The notes beneath the pieces are model-generated. The model saw nothing but the letters and a program-made list of their open reading frames with translations. It ran no database searches and was not told where the DNA came from. This document shows positions 17,338-25,020 of a DNA stretch of 64,000 bases, piece after piece (positions within the stretch are counted from its first letter, which is position 1; every line of letters starts with the position of its first letter). Source of the DNA: Gemmatimonadaceae bacterium. GTDB lineage: Bacteria > Gemmatimonadota > Gemmatimonadetes > Gemmatimonadales > Gemmatimonadaceae. The DNA is taken from positions 1 to 64,000 of the forward strand of contig JADLCY010000007.1 in NCBI GenBank assembly GCA_020846935.1, in the 5' to 3' direction. Position numbers and translations under genes: made by a program.

Positions 17338-19290
17338 TCAGTCGCCGGCGGCGGACGCCGCTTCCGCGGCGACCTCGGCGCGTTCTACACGCACCGCGCA
17401 GGCCTTGAACTCGGCGGTACCGGACCTCGGGTCCGACACGTCGATCGTGAGCAGGTTCGTGGTGACGTCGTCGGGGAAGTGCAGCGTCATGAATACCAGG
17501 TTCTGGCGGAGCGCGGGATCGATGCGGGCGGGCGCCAGCACGCTGCCACGACGCGAAGAAACACGCACCATGTCGCCGGTCGCGATCCCAAGCCGCTCGG
17601 CGTCTTCGGGGGAAAGGTCGAGCGTCTCGCCGAAATGCAGTGGGGAGTTGTAGCCGCCCGACTGCACGCCTGTGTTGTACGACTCCAGCCGGCGCCCGGT
17701 CGTGAGGAGCATCGGGTACTCCGGGGTGCGTTCCTCGTGCGGCGGCGTGTGGTGCACCACGCTGAACGGAGCCAGCGGTCCGCGGGCCGGCTGTTCCCAG
17801 AGGCGACCGTGGAGGAATTGCGAGCCCGGGTGCGACGTGTCGGGGCACGGCCATTGGATCCCGTCGAGCGCATCCAGGCGTTCGTACGACATGCCACCCA
17901 CAAAGTCCGGAGCCAGCGCGCGGACCTCGTTCCAGACCTCTTCGGCCGTCGGCGTCGTCCAGGCGTGGCCCATGCGCCGCGCGAGTTCCGAGATGATCCA
18001 CAGCTCGTCGCGGGCGCCGGCCGGCGCATCCAGGGCCTTGCGCACGCGCTGCACGCGGCGCTCGCTGTTGGTCACGGTGCCCTCGCCCTCGCACCACGTC
18101 GCTGCTGCCGGAAGCACGACGTCGGCCAGCTCTGCCGTCTTTGTGAGAAAGATCTCCTGCACCACGAGGTGGTCCAGGCTCTCGAGCGCGTGTCGCACGT
18201 GATGCGCGTCGGCGTCTGATTGCGCCGGGTTCTCACCGATGCAGAGCAACGCCTTCATGCGGCCGTCGGCCATGGCGTGCAGCATCTGCGTGAGGTTGTA
18301 GCCGTAGGTGGGCTGGATCGGCACGCCCCACGCCTTCTCGAATCGGGCCCGCGCCTCGTGGTCCTGCTCGATGTCCTGGAATCCGGCGAGCTTGTTGGGA
18401 ATCGCGCCCATGTCACCGCCGCCCTGCACGTTGTTCTGGCCACGCAGCGGGTTGCAGCCCGCGCCCCAGCGCCCCACCTGGCCCGTCAGCAGGCACAGGT
18501 TGATGAGGGCCAGGACGTTGTCGACCGCGTTGTGGTGTTCGGTGATGCCGAGCGTCCAGCAGATCATCGCGCGGGGGGCGCGGGCGAAGGCGATCGCGGC
18601 TTCCCGAATCACGTCGCCCGGCACGCCCGTCAGGGTCTCGGCCACATCCAGCGTGTAGGGCTCGACGGCATCGCGGTAGGCCGCGAACCCTGTCGTGGAG
18701 TTCCCGATGAACGCCTCGTGCTGCAGCCCTTCGTGGATGATCACGCGGGCCATGGCGTTCGACAGCGCGACATCGCTGCCCACGCGCAGCCCACACCACA
18801 CGTCGGCCCACTGCGCACTGGAGGTACGCCGCGGGTCCATGACGTAGAGGCGCGTGCCGTGGTGCCGAATGCCCTTGAGAAGGTGATGGAACCAGATCGG
18901 GTGGGCCTCACGGGCGTTCGAGCCCCAGAGGAACACCACGTCGGTTTCCTCCACTTCTTCGTACGAGTTGGTCCCGCCACCCGCTCCAAACACTGTCGCC
19001 AGACCGACGACGCTGGGAGCGTGTCAGGTACGGTTGCAGCTATCGACGTTGTTGGTGCCGAACGCGACTCGACTGAGTTTGCCAGCCAGGAAGTTCACCT
19101 CGTTGGTGCTCTTCGAGCAGCTGAACGTCCCGATGGCGTTCGGGCCCAGGGTGTCCTTCACCCGGCGAAAGCCGGCGGCGGCGCGGTCCAGGGCCTCGTC
19201 CCATGTGGCGGGACGCAGGTGGCCGTTGTCGCGCACCAGCGGCTGCGTGAGCCGGGTGTAGGGGCGTGGAGCGTTTGATCGACGGGGCAT
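17338..19290 (-). CDS. fdhF: Formate dehydrogenase catalytic (molybdopterin) subunit, predicted selenoprotein with in-frame UGA
   Basis: Read through one TGA (19024-19026), the gene encodes 650 residues. The sequence around it is NNVDSCNRT-U-HAPSVVGL, which aligns with the active site of FdhF-type formate dehydrogenases, where Sec or Cys is followed by the catalytic His; the Sec would be residue 89. A hairpin with a GGUCU loop lies directly downstream (separate entry). Later motifs are VVFLWGSNAREAHP, LYVMDPRRTSSAQWAD, WTLGITEHHNAVDN, NPLRGQNNVQGGGDMGAIP and the C-terminal MGD-binding LTTGRRLESYNTG. The usual N-terminal [4Fe-4S] CxxCxxxC domain is absent: the protein starts at the domain boundary and an in-frame stop lies upstream. 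The reaction is formate to CO2. Simple gene callers would split it into an 88-residue and a 551-residue piece. Confidence 0.9.
18995..19026 (-). promoter_or_regulatory. UGA selenocysteine codon and bacterial SECIS-like hairpin
   Basis: The UGA is at 19024-19026 in mRNA orientation. Starting 12 bases after it, GUCGUC (19006-19011) pairs with GGCGAC (18995-19000), six pairs with one G-U, closing a five-base loop GGUCU (19001-19005). E. coli fdhF has a GGUCU apical loop bound by SelB, and its loop also begins after 18 bases following UGA (comparison from memory of that gene). The hairpin is part of the coding sequence, as in other bacterial SECIS elements. No selA, selB, selD or tRNA-Sec gene was seen in this window. 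Confidence 0.8.
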
Positions 19291-19465
19291 GCGACGGTGC
19301 GTGAATGAAGACTTTCCCTGCGCTGGAGTCTGGAGCCGGGGTAGGGCATAGGCAAGCTCGACGCGCGTTCTGCACCCGTGGCTACTTCACGCCGCGCCGT
19401 GATCGTGCCATCATCATGCGTTCCGGAAAATCAGCGGTTCTGCCACGACCACCATACCGGGTGCT

Positions 19466-20587
19466 GTGTCGCGAGCCAGAAAGGCGCATCAGCGCAAACC
19501 CCTCCTCGTGTGGGTCCTCGTACCGCACGTGGAAGCCACCGATCCCACGCTCGCCTGCTACAGTGACTTCAGCCAGAGTCACGGCGAGTTCCAGCGCGCC
19601 TTCGAGCACCTCGAGCTCGCCTGGCGGTGGCAGCCCGTCACCATGCGGGACTACCGCGACGTGATCGACCGGATCGCGAGGGACACGGCCATGCATGCGC
19701 CCGTCGTGTTCAACCTCTGCGATGGTGACGAGGTCAACAGCGTCCCGGGTATCTCGGTGGTGCGTTACCTCGATGAGGTCGGGCTCCCCTATACGGGCGC
19801 AGACGCGTCGTTCTACCACGTGACGACGTCGAAGATCGACATGAAGCACGCGTTCGATGCGGCGGGAGTGCCCACGTCGCCGTGGTCGGTCGTGACGCCT
19901 TCCACGCGGCCGCTGGGCGGGCTGTTCAACCGGCACGGCAAGCCGCTGATCGTGAAGCCCGCCGTCTCGGCCGGCAGCCTGGGGATCTCGGTCAAGTCGG
20001 TCGTCGAAACGGTGACGGCCCTCAGGACGCAGCTCAGCACGCTCGAGGCCGGGTATCACGGCTGGAACCTTGCGAGCGGCGGTGTCTTCGTGGAGCGCTT
20101 CATCAAGGGGCCGGAGTTCACGACGCTCATCGTGGGATCCACCGACGCTCCCGAGCGGGCCACGATCTACCCCGCCGTGGAACGTGTCTTCCATGATGGA
20201 CTGCCGGCCACCGAGCAGTTCCTGTCGTTCGATCGCCTGTGGGAGGTGTACGAAGAGGAGTCGCCGATCGAAGGGGGCGAGTGGCTGTGGGAGTACCAGC
20301 CGGCCCCCGCCGCGCTCCAGCAGCGGATCGCCGAGGTGAGCTGGGCGGCCTATGCGTCCGTTGGCGGCCGCGGGTACGGCAGGGTCGACCTGCGGATGGA
20401 CGCACGCACGCGGGAACTGTTCGTCCTCGAGGTCAACGCCCAGTGCGGCCTTTCCGAGGACGAGAACTACACGTCGATCGGCGCCATCCTGCGCTTTGCC
20501 GACCGTACGTTCGCCAGCATGGTCCGCGAGATCGTGGATGGCGCACTCACCAGCCACGTCGCAGTGCCGCTGCGGAGGCGTGCATGA
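19466..20587 (+). CDS. ATP-grasp ligase (D-Ala-D-Ala ligase-like), first of a tandem pair
   Basis: A 373-residue protein from GTG. It has an N-terminal alpha/beta region (LLVWVLVPHVEATDP; VVFNLCDGDEVNSVPGIS), then an ATP-grasp domain: PLIVKPAVSAGSLGISV (ATP-binding Lys and glycine loop), VERFIKGPEFTTLIVG, GRVDLRMD and LEVNAQCGLSEDEN, which carries the Asp / Glu-x-Asn magnesium ligands. It is built like D-Ala-D-Ala ligase, which joins an acyl-phosphate to an amine, but the substrate-binding part is different, so the product is probably another amide or peptide. It overlaps the next gene by ATGA, and that gene is a clear paralogue (both share VNLC/FNLC, LPxTG, YHV and MK landmarks). No peptidoglycan genes are adjacent. 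Confidence 0.88.
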   Translation: MSRARKAHQRKPLLVWVLVPHVEATDPTLACYSDFSQSHGEFQRAFEHLELAWRWQPVTMRDYRDVIDRIARDTAMHAPVVFNLCDGDEVNSVPGISVVRYLDEVGLPYTGADASFYHVTTSKIDMKHAFDAAGVPTSPWSVVTPSTRPLGGLFNRHGKPLIVKPAVSAGSLGISVKSVVETVTALRTQLSTLEAGYHGWNLASGGVFVERFIKGPEFTTLIVGSTDAPERATIYPAVERVFHDGLPATEQFLSFDRLWEVYEEESPIEGGEWLWEYQPAPAALQQRIAEVSWAAYASVGGRGYGRVDLRMDARTRELFVLEVNAQCGLSEDENYTSIGAILRFADRTFASMVREIVDGALTSHVAVPLRRRA

Positions 20588-22059
20588 AGGTCTGCGTGCT
20601 GCAGCCGGACTATTCCACCTCGAACGTCGACTACAAGAACTACGATCCCCCGCGCGACCTCGCGCGACTCCTGCCTGACGACACGGTCGATCACGTCGCA
20701 CTCAACAAGCTGACCACCTACCGTCAGCTGCGTGACCTGTCGACGCAGGGCTATGACGTGTTCGTAAACCTCTGCGAGGGCTATCTGGAGTGGGACGTAC
20801 CGTCCATCGACGTCGTGGACACGCTCGAGCGGCTGAACCTCCCCTTCACCGGGCCCGTGTCCAAGCTCTATCACGTGCCGAAGCCCCTCATGAAGTACGT
20901 GGCGTACACCGCGGGCGTCACCACACCACGGCACGCGCTCGTTCGTCATGCGCCCGAGGCACACGGCCTCACGAGTGGGCTCCGCTACCCGCTGTTTGTC
21001 AAGCCTTCGCACGCCGGTGACAGTCTGGGCATCGACGAGCGGTCGCTCGTGCGCGACCCGGCGGATCTCGAACCGCAGGTCGCGCGCATTCTGGCCGACT
21101 ATCCCGAAGTGCTCATCGAAGAGTTCATCGAGGGTCGTGAGTTCACGGTGCTCGTCCTCGGCGCGATCGAGGAAAAGGGAGATCCCGTGGCGCTGACTCC
21201 GGTCGAGTTCGTGTTCCCCGCCGACACCCACTTCAAGACCTACGCGTTCAAGACGTCCGAGCTGCATCCCGACGCCAACGTTCCCGTGCGCGACGGGGAC
21301 CTCGCCGCGCGGCTCAAGGACGCCGCCATCAAGGTGTTCCGGGCGTTCGGCGGCATGGGGTACGCGCGCATGGACTTCCGTTGCGACGCGGGCGGCACGA
21401 TCCACTTTCTCGAAGTGAACTTCACGTGCTCCGTCTTCTACCAGGACGGCTACGAAGGTTCGGCGGACTACGTGCTTGCCCACGACGGGATGGGACAGGC
21501 TGGCTTTGCGCAGCACATCATCGCCGAAGCGATCGCGCGTCATCGCCGGGCACAACCGCCCTACGCCATGCAGGGCAACGCCATTTCGGGATACGGCATC
21601 TTTGCCACGCGCGACCTTGAACCCGGGGATCTTGTCTTTCGCGGCGAGGAGCGGGCGCAGCGCGTCGTGACCGCTCGACACGTGGATCGCACGTGGCACG
21701 CCGACGATCGCTCGATGTTGCGGCGCTATGGCTACCCGCTGGGCAACGACCTGTTCGTCCTGTGGGATGACGACCCCACGCAATGGGCGCCCACCAACCA
21801 CTCGTGCGAGCCCAACGCGGCCTTTGATGGGCTCAACGTGGTGGCGATGCGGCGGGTCCGCCGTGGCGAAGAGATCACACTCGATTACGGCGCCTTTCTC
21901 GATGAGGCCTCGGAGCCGTTCCGCTGTACCTGCGGCGCCGTGTCCTGCCGGGGGCTGGTCAAGGGCTCGCGCGGTACGTCGGTCGCTGCGCCGCCCAGGC
22001 CAGCGCGCAAGCGCCGCTCTGCGCGGACGCCGGTTGGCGTCTCGCGCTCACCGGACTGA
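20584..22059 (+). CDS. ATP-grasp ligase fused to a SET methyltransferase domain
   Basis: A 491-residue two-domain protein. Residues 1 to about 325 are a D-Ala-D-Ala-ligase-like ATP-grasp (FVNLCEGYLEWDVPSID, LFVKPSHAGDSLGI, IEEFIEGREFTVLVLG, ARMDFRCD, HFLEVNFTCSVFYQDGY). Residues about 329-460 are a SET domain: GYGIFATRDLEPGDLVFRG, the SAM-site NHSCEPN (405-411), GEEITLDYG with the catalytic-type Tyr435, and a post-SET-like CTCGAVSCRG. A basic tail (PARKRRSARTP) follows. SET enzymes methylate lysine side chains, so the fusion could methylate the ligase product or a carrier protein. The gene is translationally coupled to the preceding ATP-grasp gene and overlaps convergent gluQ by 12 bases. Confidence 0.9.
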   Translation: MKVCVLQPDYSTSNVDYKNYDPPRDLARLLPDDTVDHVALNKLTTYRQLRDLSTQGYDVFVNLCEGYLEWDVPSIDVVDTLERLNLPFTGPVSKLYHVPKPLMKYVAYTAGVTTPRHALVRHAPEAHGLTSGLRYPLFVKPSHAGDSLGIDERSLVRDPADLEPQVARILADYPEVLIEEFIEGREFTVLVLGAIEEKGDPVALTPVEFVFPADTHFKTYAFKTSELHPDANVPVRDGDLAARLKDAAIKVFRAFGGMGYARMDFRCDAGGTIHFLEVNFTCSVFYQDGYEGSADYVLAHDGMGQAGFAQHIIAEAIARHRRAQPPYAMQGNAISGYGIFATRDLEPGDLVFRGEERAQRVVTARHVDRTWHADDRSMLRRYGYPLGNDLFVLWDDDPTQWAPTNHSCEPNAAFDGLNVVAMRRVRRGEEITLDYGAFLDEASEPFRCTCGAVSCRGLVKGSRGTSVAAPPRPARKRRSARTPVGVSRSPD

Positions 22060-22869
22060 GTCGCGCCACACGACGTCGTCGAATCGCCACCCCTGCTCGC
22101 GGAGCGAGCGCAGCGAGAGCGGCAGGTGTCGCTTGGCAAGGCGGCGACCTTCGGCATCGCGAAGCAATGGCTCGTGGCACCAGGCCGGTGGCGTTGCGCC
22201 CAACGCCCGATAGATCAGGAGCTGGCGCGCCGTTGACCTGAGGAGATCCTCGCCCCGAACGACCTCGGTGATGCCCATCGCGATGTCGTCAGCGACCACG
22301 GCGAGCTCGTAGGCCGGCACGCCATCCTTGCGCCACACGACGAAATCCCCGAAGTCCACCCCGGCCGTAAACGACTGCTCCCCGCGGCGCGCGTCGGTAA
22401 ACCGCACGACCTCGCCATCGGGCACGCGGAACCGCCAGGCCACGTTCCACGGTGCGTCGAATCGACGTGCCTCGCGGACATCGCCACGAAGCTCGGGCGG
22501 GAAGATCGGCTCGGCCGCTTCCTCGTCTTCGTGGGGCGCGTGCGCGGCGTCGCGCACCTCGCGACGCGAAACCTCTGACGCGTACAGCACGCCGGCGTCG
22601 CGCAGCCGCGTCCATGTGTCGACAAACACGGGCGTGCGCTGCGACTGGTACACCGGCCCTTCCGTCCAGGTGATGCCCATCCACCGGAGGTCCTCGATCA
22701 TGCCCTCGGTGTATTCCGGGCGGCAGCGCAGCGGGTCGAGATCTTCGATGCGCAGCACGAGCTCGCCACCAGCCTCCATGGCGCGACGCCACGCCGCGTG
22801 GAAGGTACGCGCGTGTCCGAGGTGCATGTCGCCGGTGGGCGTCGGTGCGATGCGACCCCGATAGGTCAT
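22048..22869 (-). CDS. gluQ: Glutamyl-Q tRNA(Asp) synthetase-like protein
   Basis: A 273-residue truncated glutamyl-tRNA-synthetase paralogue without the anticodon-binding domain. Motifs are the class I HIGH-type PTPTGDMHLGHARTF, RIEDLDPLRC, WRKDGVPAYELAVVADD, VVRGEDLLRSTARQ and the KMSKS-type RRLAKRH. GluQRS attaches glutamate to queuosine in tRNA-Asp. The zinc-binding Cys-x-Cys...Tyr...Cys cluster of the E. coli enzyme is missing (LYASEVSRREV instead). It is the last gene of a minus-strand unit; its ATG overlaps the TGA that would end the MATE gene if the amber codon there were sense. Confidence 0.9.
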   Translation of the reverse strand: MTYRGRIAPTPTGDMHLGHARTFHAAWRRAMEAGGELVLRIEDLDPLRCRPEYTEGMIEDLRWMGITWTEGPVYQSQRTPVFVDTWTRLRDAGVLYASEVSRREVRDAAHAPHEDEEAAEPIFPPELRGDVREARRFDAPWNVAWRFRVPDGEVVRFTDARRGEQSFTAGVDFGDFVVWRKDGVPAYELAVVADDIAMGITEVVRGEDLLRSTARQLLIYRALGATPPAWCHEPLLRDAEGRRLAKRHLPLSLRSLREQGWRFDDVVWRDSVR

Positions 22870-23030
22870 TCGACGCCTGCGCCCGATGCGTCCAGGAGGT
22901 CAGCGGCTCGCGGTGGCGGAGCGGTGGCCGGCACGCCGACGCGGAGGCGCAGCTCGCGGCGAAGCAGCCACAGGCTGAACCCGACGTGCAGCGGCACGGT
23001 GGTCACCGAAAGGATCCAGAGCTGCCGCAG
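22866..23030 (-). pseudogene. Cut-off C-terminal end of the MATE transporter (after amber codon)
   Basis: After the TAG at 23031-23033 the same frame stays open for 54 codons to TGA at 22866-22868. The residues (LRQLWILSVTTVPLHVGFSL, then WLLRRELRLRV) are what a MATE protein has at its end: a last transmembrane helix and a basic tail. The TGA overlaps the gluQ start as ATGA, the same arrangement as at the other gene boundary of this unit. This strongly suggests it was the true gene end. Confidence 0.75.
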
Positions 23031-24266
23031 CTAGAAGCCAGGCCGCGTCGAGAGCCACACCGCCGGGAGGACAAACAGCGCAAAGCGGAACGCGCTGCTG
23101 AACAACGAGGGAATCGTGTTGCCCAGCGCCTGGAACATCCCCGACACGGTGAAGATCAGTCCCTGCGCCACAAAGTTCCACGAGAGGATGCGGAGATATT
23201 CCGCCGCGACGGCGACCACGCCGCTCTCGCTGGTAAAAGGCGTGATGAGGAGGGCCGGCCGAACCTGACAAACGAGCGTCAGCGCGAGCATGATTGCGCT
23301 GCCCATCATCGCGGACACGCGAAACGTCTCGCGTACCCGGTCGAATCGGCGCGCGCCAACGTTCTGCCCGGCGAGCGGCGCCGTGGCAAAGGCCACCGCC
23401 ATGGCTGGCAAGAAGATGGCCTGCATCACCCGGGAGCCAAGGCCGTACCCGGCCTGCGCCTCCGCCCCAAACTGTCGGATGATCCAGTAGACCACGCCGA
23501 GGTTCAGGAACAGGAGGGCAAACTCGCCGCCCGGTGGCAGACCGATGCGAAAGATGCGCTTCCACGTGGCCACGTGCGGTCGCATCAGCGAGGCATCGAT
23601 GCGCACGGTGCGTTCGAGTCGCGCGAAGGTGGCCCACATCGCCACGACAGCGAACACCATGGCAATCGTCGTCGCAAGCCCGGCGCCCGCGACCCCGAGC
23701 GGTCGCCCCGTGCCCCAGCCGGCGATGAGGATCGGGGCGAGCACGGCGTTCAGCACCACCGACGCGACTTGTACCACCATCGTGGGACGCACGATGCCGG
23801 TGCCCCGGAGCGCTGACCCCATGGTGACCAGCGCGAACTGGAGCGCCAGACCGGGGATGAACCATCGGAGGTAGCTCGTCCCCGCCGCGATCGTCGCCGC
23901 GTCCGCGCCGAGCGTGCCCATGTACGCGCGAGCGAGACTGCCGCCGGCAATGAGCGTCGAGGCGAGGGCGATCGCCGCGAGCACCAGGCTCTGGTTGAAC
24001 ACGAGGTTGGCGTCGTGCTCATCCCGGCGTCCGGCGGCATGGGCAATCAGCGCCATGGTTCCCACGCCGAGCACCTGCGTCGCCGCCATCACGATGAACT
24101 GCAGGTTGCCAGCCGCGCCCACTCCGGCGATCGCGGCGTCGCCCAGCCGCGAGACGAAGTACAGGTCGACGAGGTAATAGAGCGTCTGGAAGATCATGCC
24201 CGCGGCCATGGGCACCGCGAGCCGGACCAGATGACGCGGGATCGAGCCCTGCGTGAGGTCCGTCAT
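23031..24266 (-). CDS. MATE family efflux transporter, truncated by an in-frame amber codon
   Basis: 411 residues from the ATG overlapping the DUF2239-like gene by 4 bases (MTDLTQGSIPRHLVRLAVPM). Typical MATE features are PMAAGMIFQTLYYLVDLYFV, GALGxGT-like repeats such as LVTMGSALRGTGIVRPTM, GLPPGGEFALLFLN and AMFLPAMAVAFATAPLAGQN-like segments, with eleven or so hydrophobic helices. MATE proteins export cationic drugs and metabolites using Na+ or H+ gradients. The family's last helix is encoded after a TAG stop (see the neighbouring entry), so this product lacks it. A real mutation, a sequencing error or stop suppression are all possible; the tail looks undecayed, which favours a recent event or an error. 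Confidence 0.88.
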   Translation of the reverse strand: MTDLTQGSIPRHLVRLAVPMAAGMIFQTLYYLVDLYFVSRLGDAAIAGVGAAGNLQFIVMAATQVLGVGTMALIAHAAGRRDEHDANLVFNQSLVLAAIALASTLIAGGSLARAYMGTLGADAATIAAGTSYLRWFIPGLALQFALVTMGSALRGTGIVRPTMVVQVASVVLNAVLAPILIAGWGTGRPLGVAGAGLATTIAMVFAVVAMWATFARLERTVRIDASLMRPHVATWKRIFRIGLPPGGEFALLFLNLGVVYWIIRQFGAEAQAGYGLGSRVMQAIFLPAMAVAFATAPLAGQNVGARRFDRVRETFRVSAMMGSAIMLALTLVCQVRPALLITPFTSESGVVAVAAEYLRILSWNFVAQGLIFTVSGMFQALGNTIPSLFSSAFRFALFVLPAVWLSTRPGF

Positions 24267-24847
24267 GGCGCTGGCTCCTGTGGGGTGGTGCCGTCGGACA
24301 CGGTCAGGAGCCGCAACAGCTGCGCGCGAACGTCGGCCGGCCATCGTGCGATGAGTCGCGAAAAACGCGCCGTGTCGCCGGCAAAGAGCGCACGACTTGC
24401 CTCTTCGAAGCCTCGGCGATCCCCGGCCATGGCAACCATGAAGCGGTAGGTCGCCTCGCGCGCGCGGCGCACGCGGCCAGCGTCCACGGTGGCGCGGCGC
24501 GCCTCGTCGACGAGCTTGCGGAGCGTGACCGACGCGCCGCCGGGTTGCTCACCGAGCCAGTCCCAATGGCGGGGAAGGAGCGTCACCTCGCGCGCCACGA
24601 CGCCAAGTCTTGGGCGTCCCGCCGTGCGCACGGTGGGCGGCGCCAGGCGCGCCATGACTTCCGCATCGCTGCCGCGCACATCGAGGTCGATGCGCTCGCT
24701 GGTCTCGGCGTCAAAAACCAGCACGGTGGCGTGGGTCCCGCGATCGACGGCGCGCTTGACGCGGAGCGCCACGTCGGCGAGGGGCCCATCAGCGATGCGT
24801 CGGGTGCCCGCGAAGGCGATGCCGCGGCGCGGCTCGTTGGTTGCCAT
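24263..24847 (-). CDS. DUF2239-like protein
   Basis: A 194-residue soluble protein matching the DUF2239 pattern: an N-terminal beta-rich part with FDAETSERIDLDVRGS, then LLPRHWDWLGEQPGGASVTL, LVDEARRA, YRFMVAMAGDRRGFEEASRA, LFAGDTARF and the WPADVR ending. The function of the family is unknown. It is the first gene of a unit with MATE and gluQ (each junction an ATGA overlap) and has its own strong promoter only a few bases upstream. Being encoded ahead of an efflux pump under an operator-like promoter suggests a stress-response role, which is inference. Confidence 0.8.
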   Translation of the reverse strand: MATNEPRRGIAFAGTRRIADGPLADVALRVKRAVDRGTHATVLVFDAETSERIDLDVRGSDAEVMARLAPPTVRTAGRPRLGVVAREVTLLPRHWDWLGEQPGGASVTLRKLVDEARRATVDAGRVRRAREATYRFMVAMAGDRRGFEEASRALFAGDTARFSRLIARWPADVRAQLLRLLTVSDGTTPQEPAP

Positions 24848-24855
24848 GGGGACGC

Positions 24856-24901
24856 ATTGTATCCGGGTAATATTGGTGTGTCAATATCATCCGGGTGATA
24901 T
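24856..24901 (-). promoter_or_regulatory. Near-consensus promoter with operator-like repeats, giving a near-leaderless mRNA
   Basis: On the minus strand TTGACA (24879-24884) and TACAAT (24856-24861) are 17 bases apart. The start point expected about 7 bases on lies at most a couple of bases before the ATG at 24847, so the mRNA is nearly leaderless. Overlapping repeats cover it: ATATTG-N6-CAATAT at 24870-24887 across the -35 box, ATATCA-N6-TGATAT at 24884-24901, and a direct repeat ATCCGGGTRATAT at 24861-24873 and 24889-24901. This is a good candidate for repressor binding; the regulator is unknown. Confidence 0.7.
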
Positions 24902-25020
24902 ATGCCCCCGTTTGTGCCGGCGAGCACGCGAATACCGCGTCGTCGAGCGCGCGATTCGGTCGCCGTTGTCCTCGGTCTCGCCTACCTCGAAGGAAGGCCC
25001 GGGCCCCGCGGTCGAGCGCG

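Noticed and set aside
19024-19026. Treating the TGA in the formate dehydrogenase gene as a nonsense mutation
   Set aside because: It is at the exact catalytic Sec/Cys position, followed by a GGUCU-loop hairpin, and the rest of the gene is well conserved.
23031-23033. Amber codon in MATE as pyrrolysine
   Set aside because: Pyrrolysine is confined mainly to methylamine methyltransferases and needs pylT/pylS; nothing here supports it, and a MATE helix boundary is not a known site.
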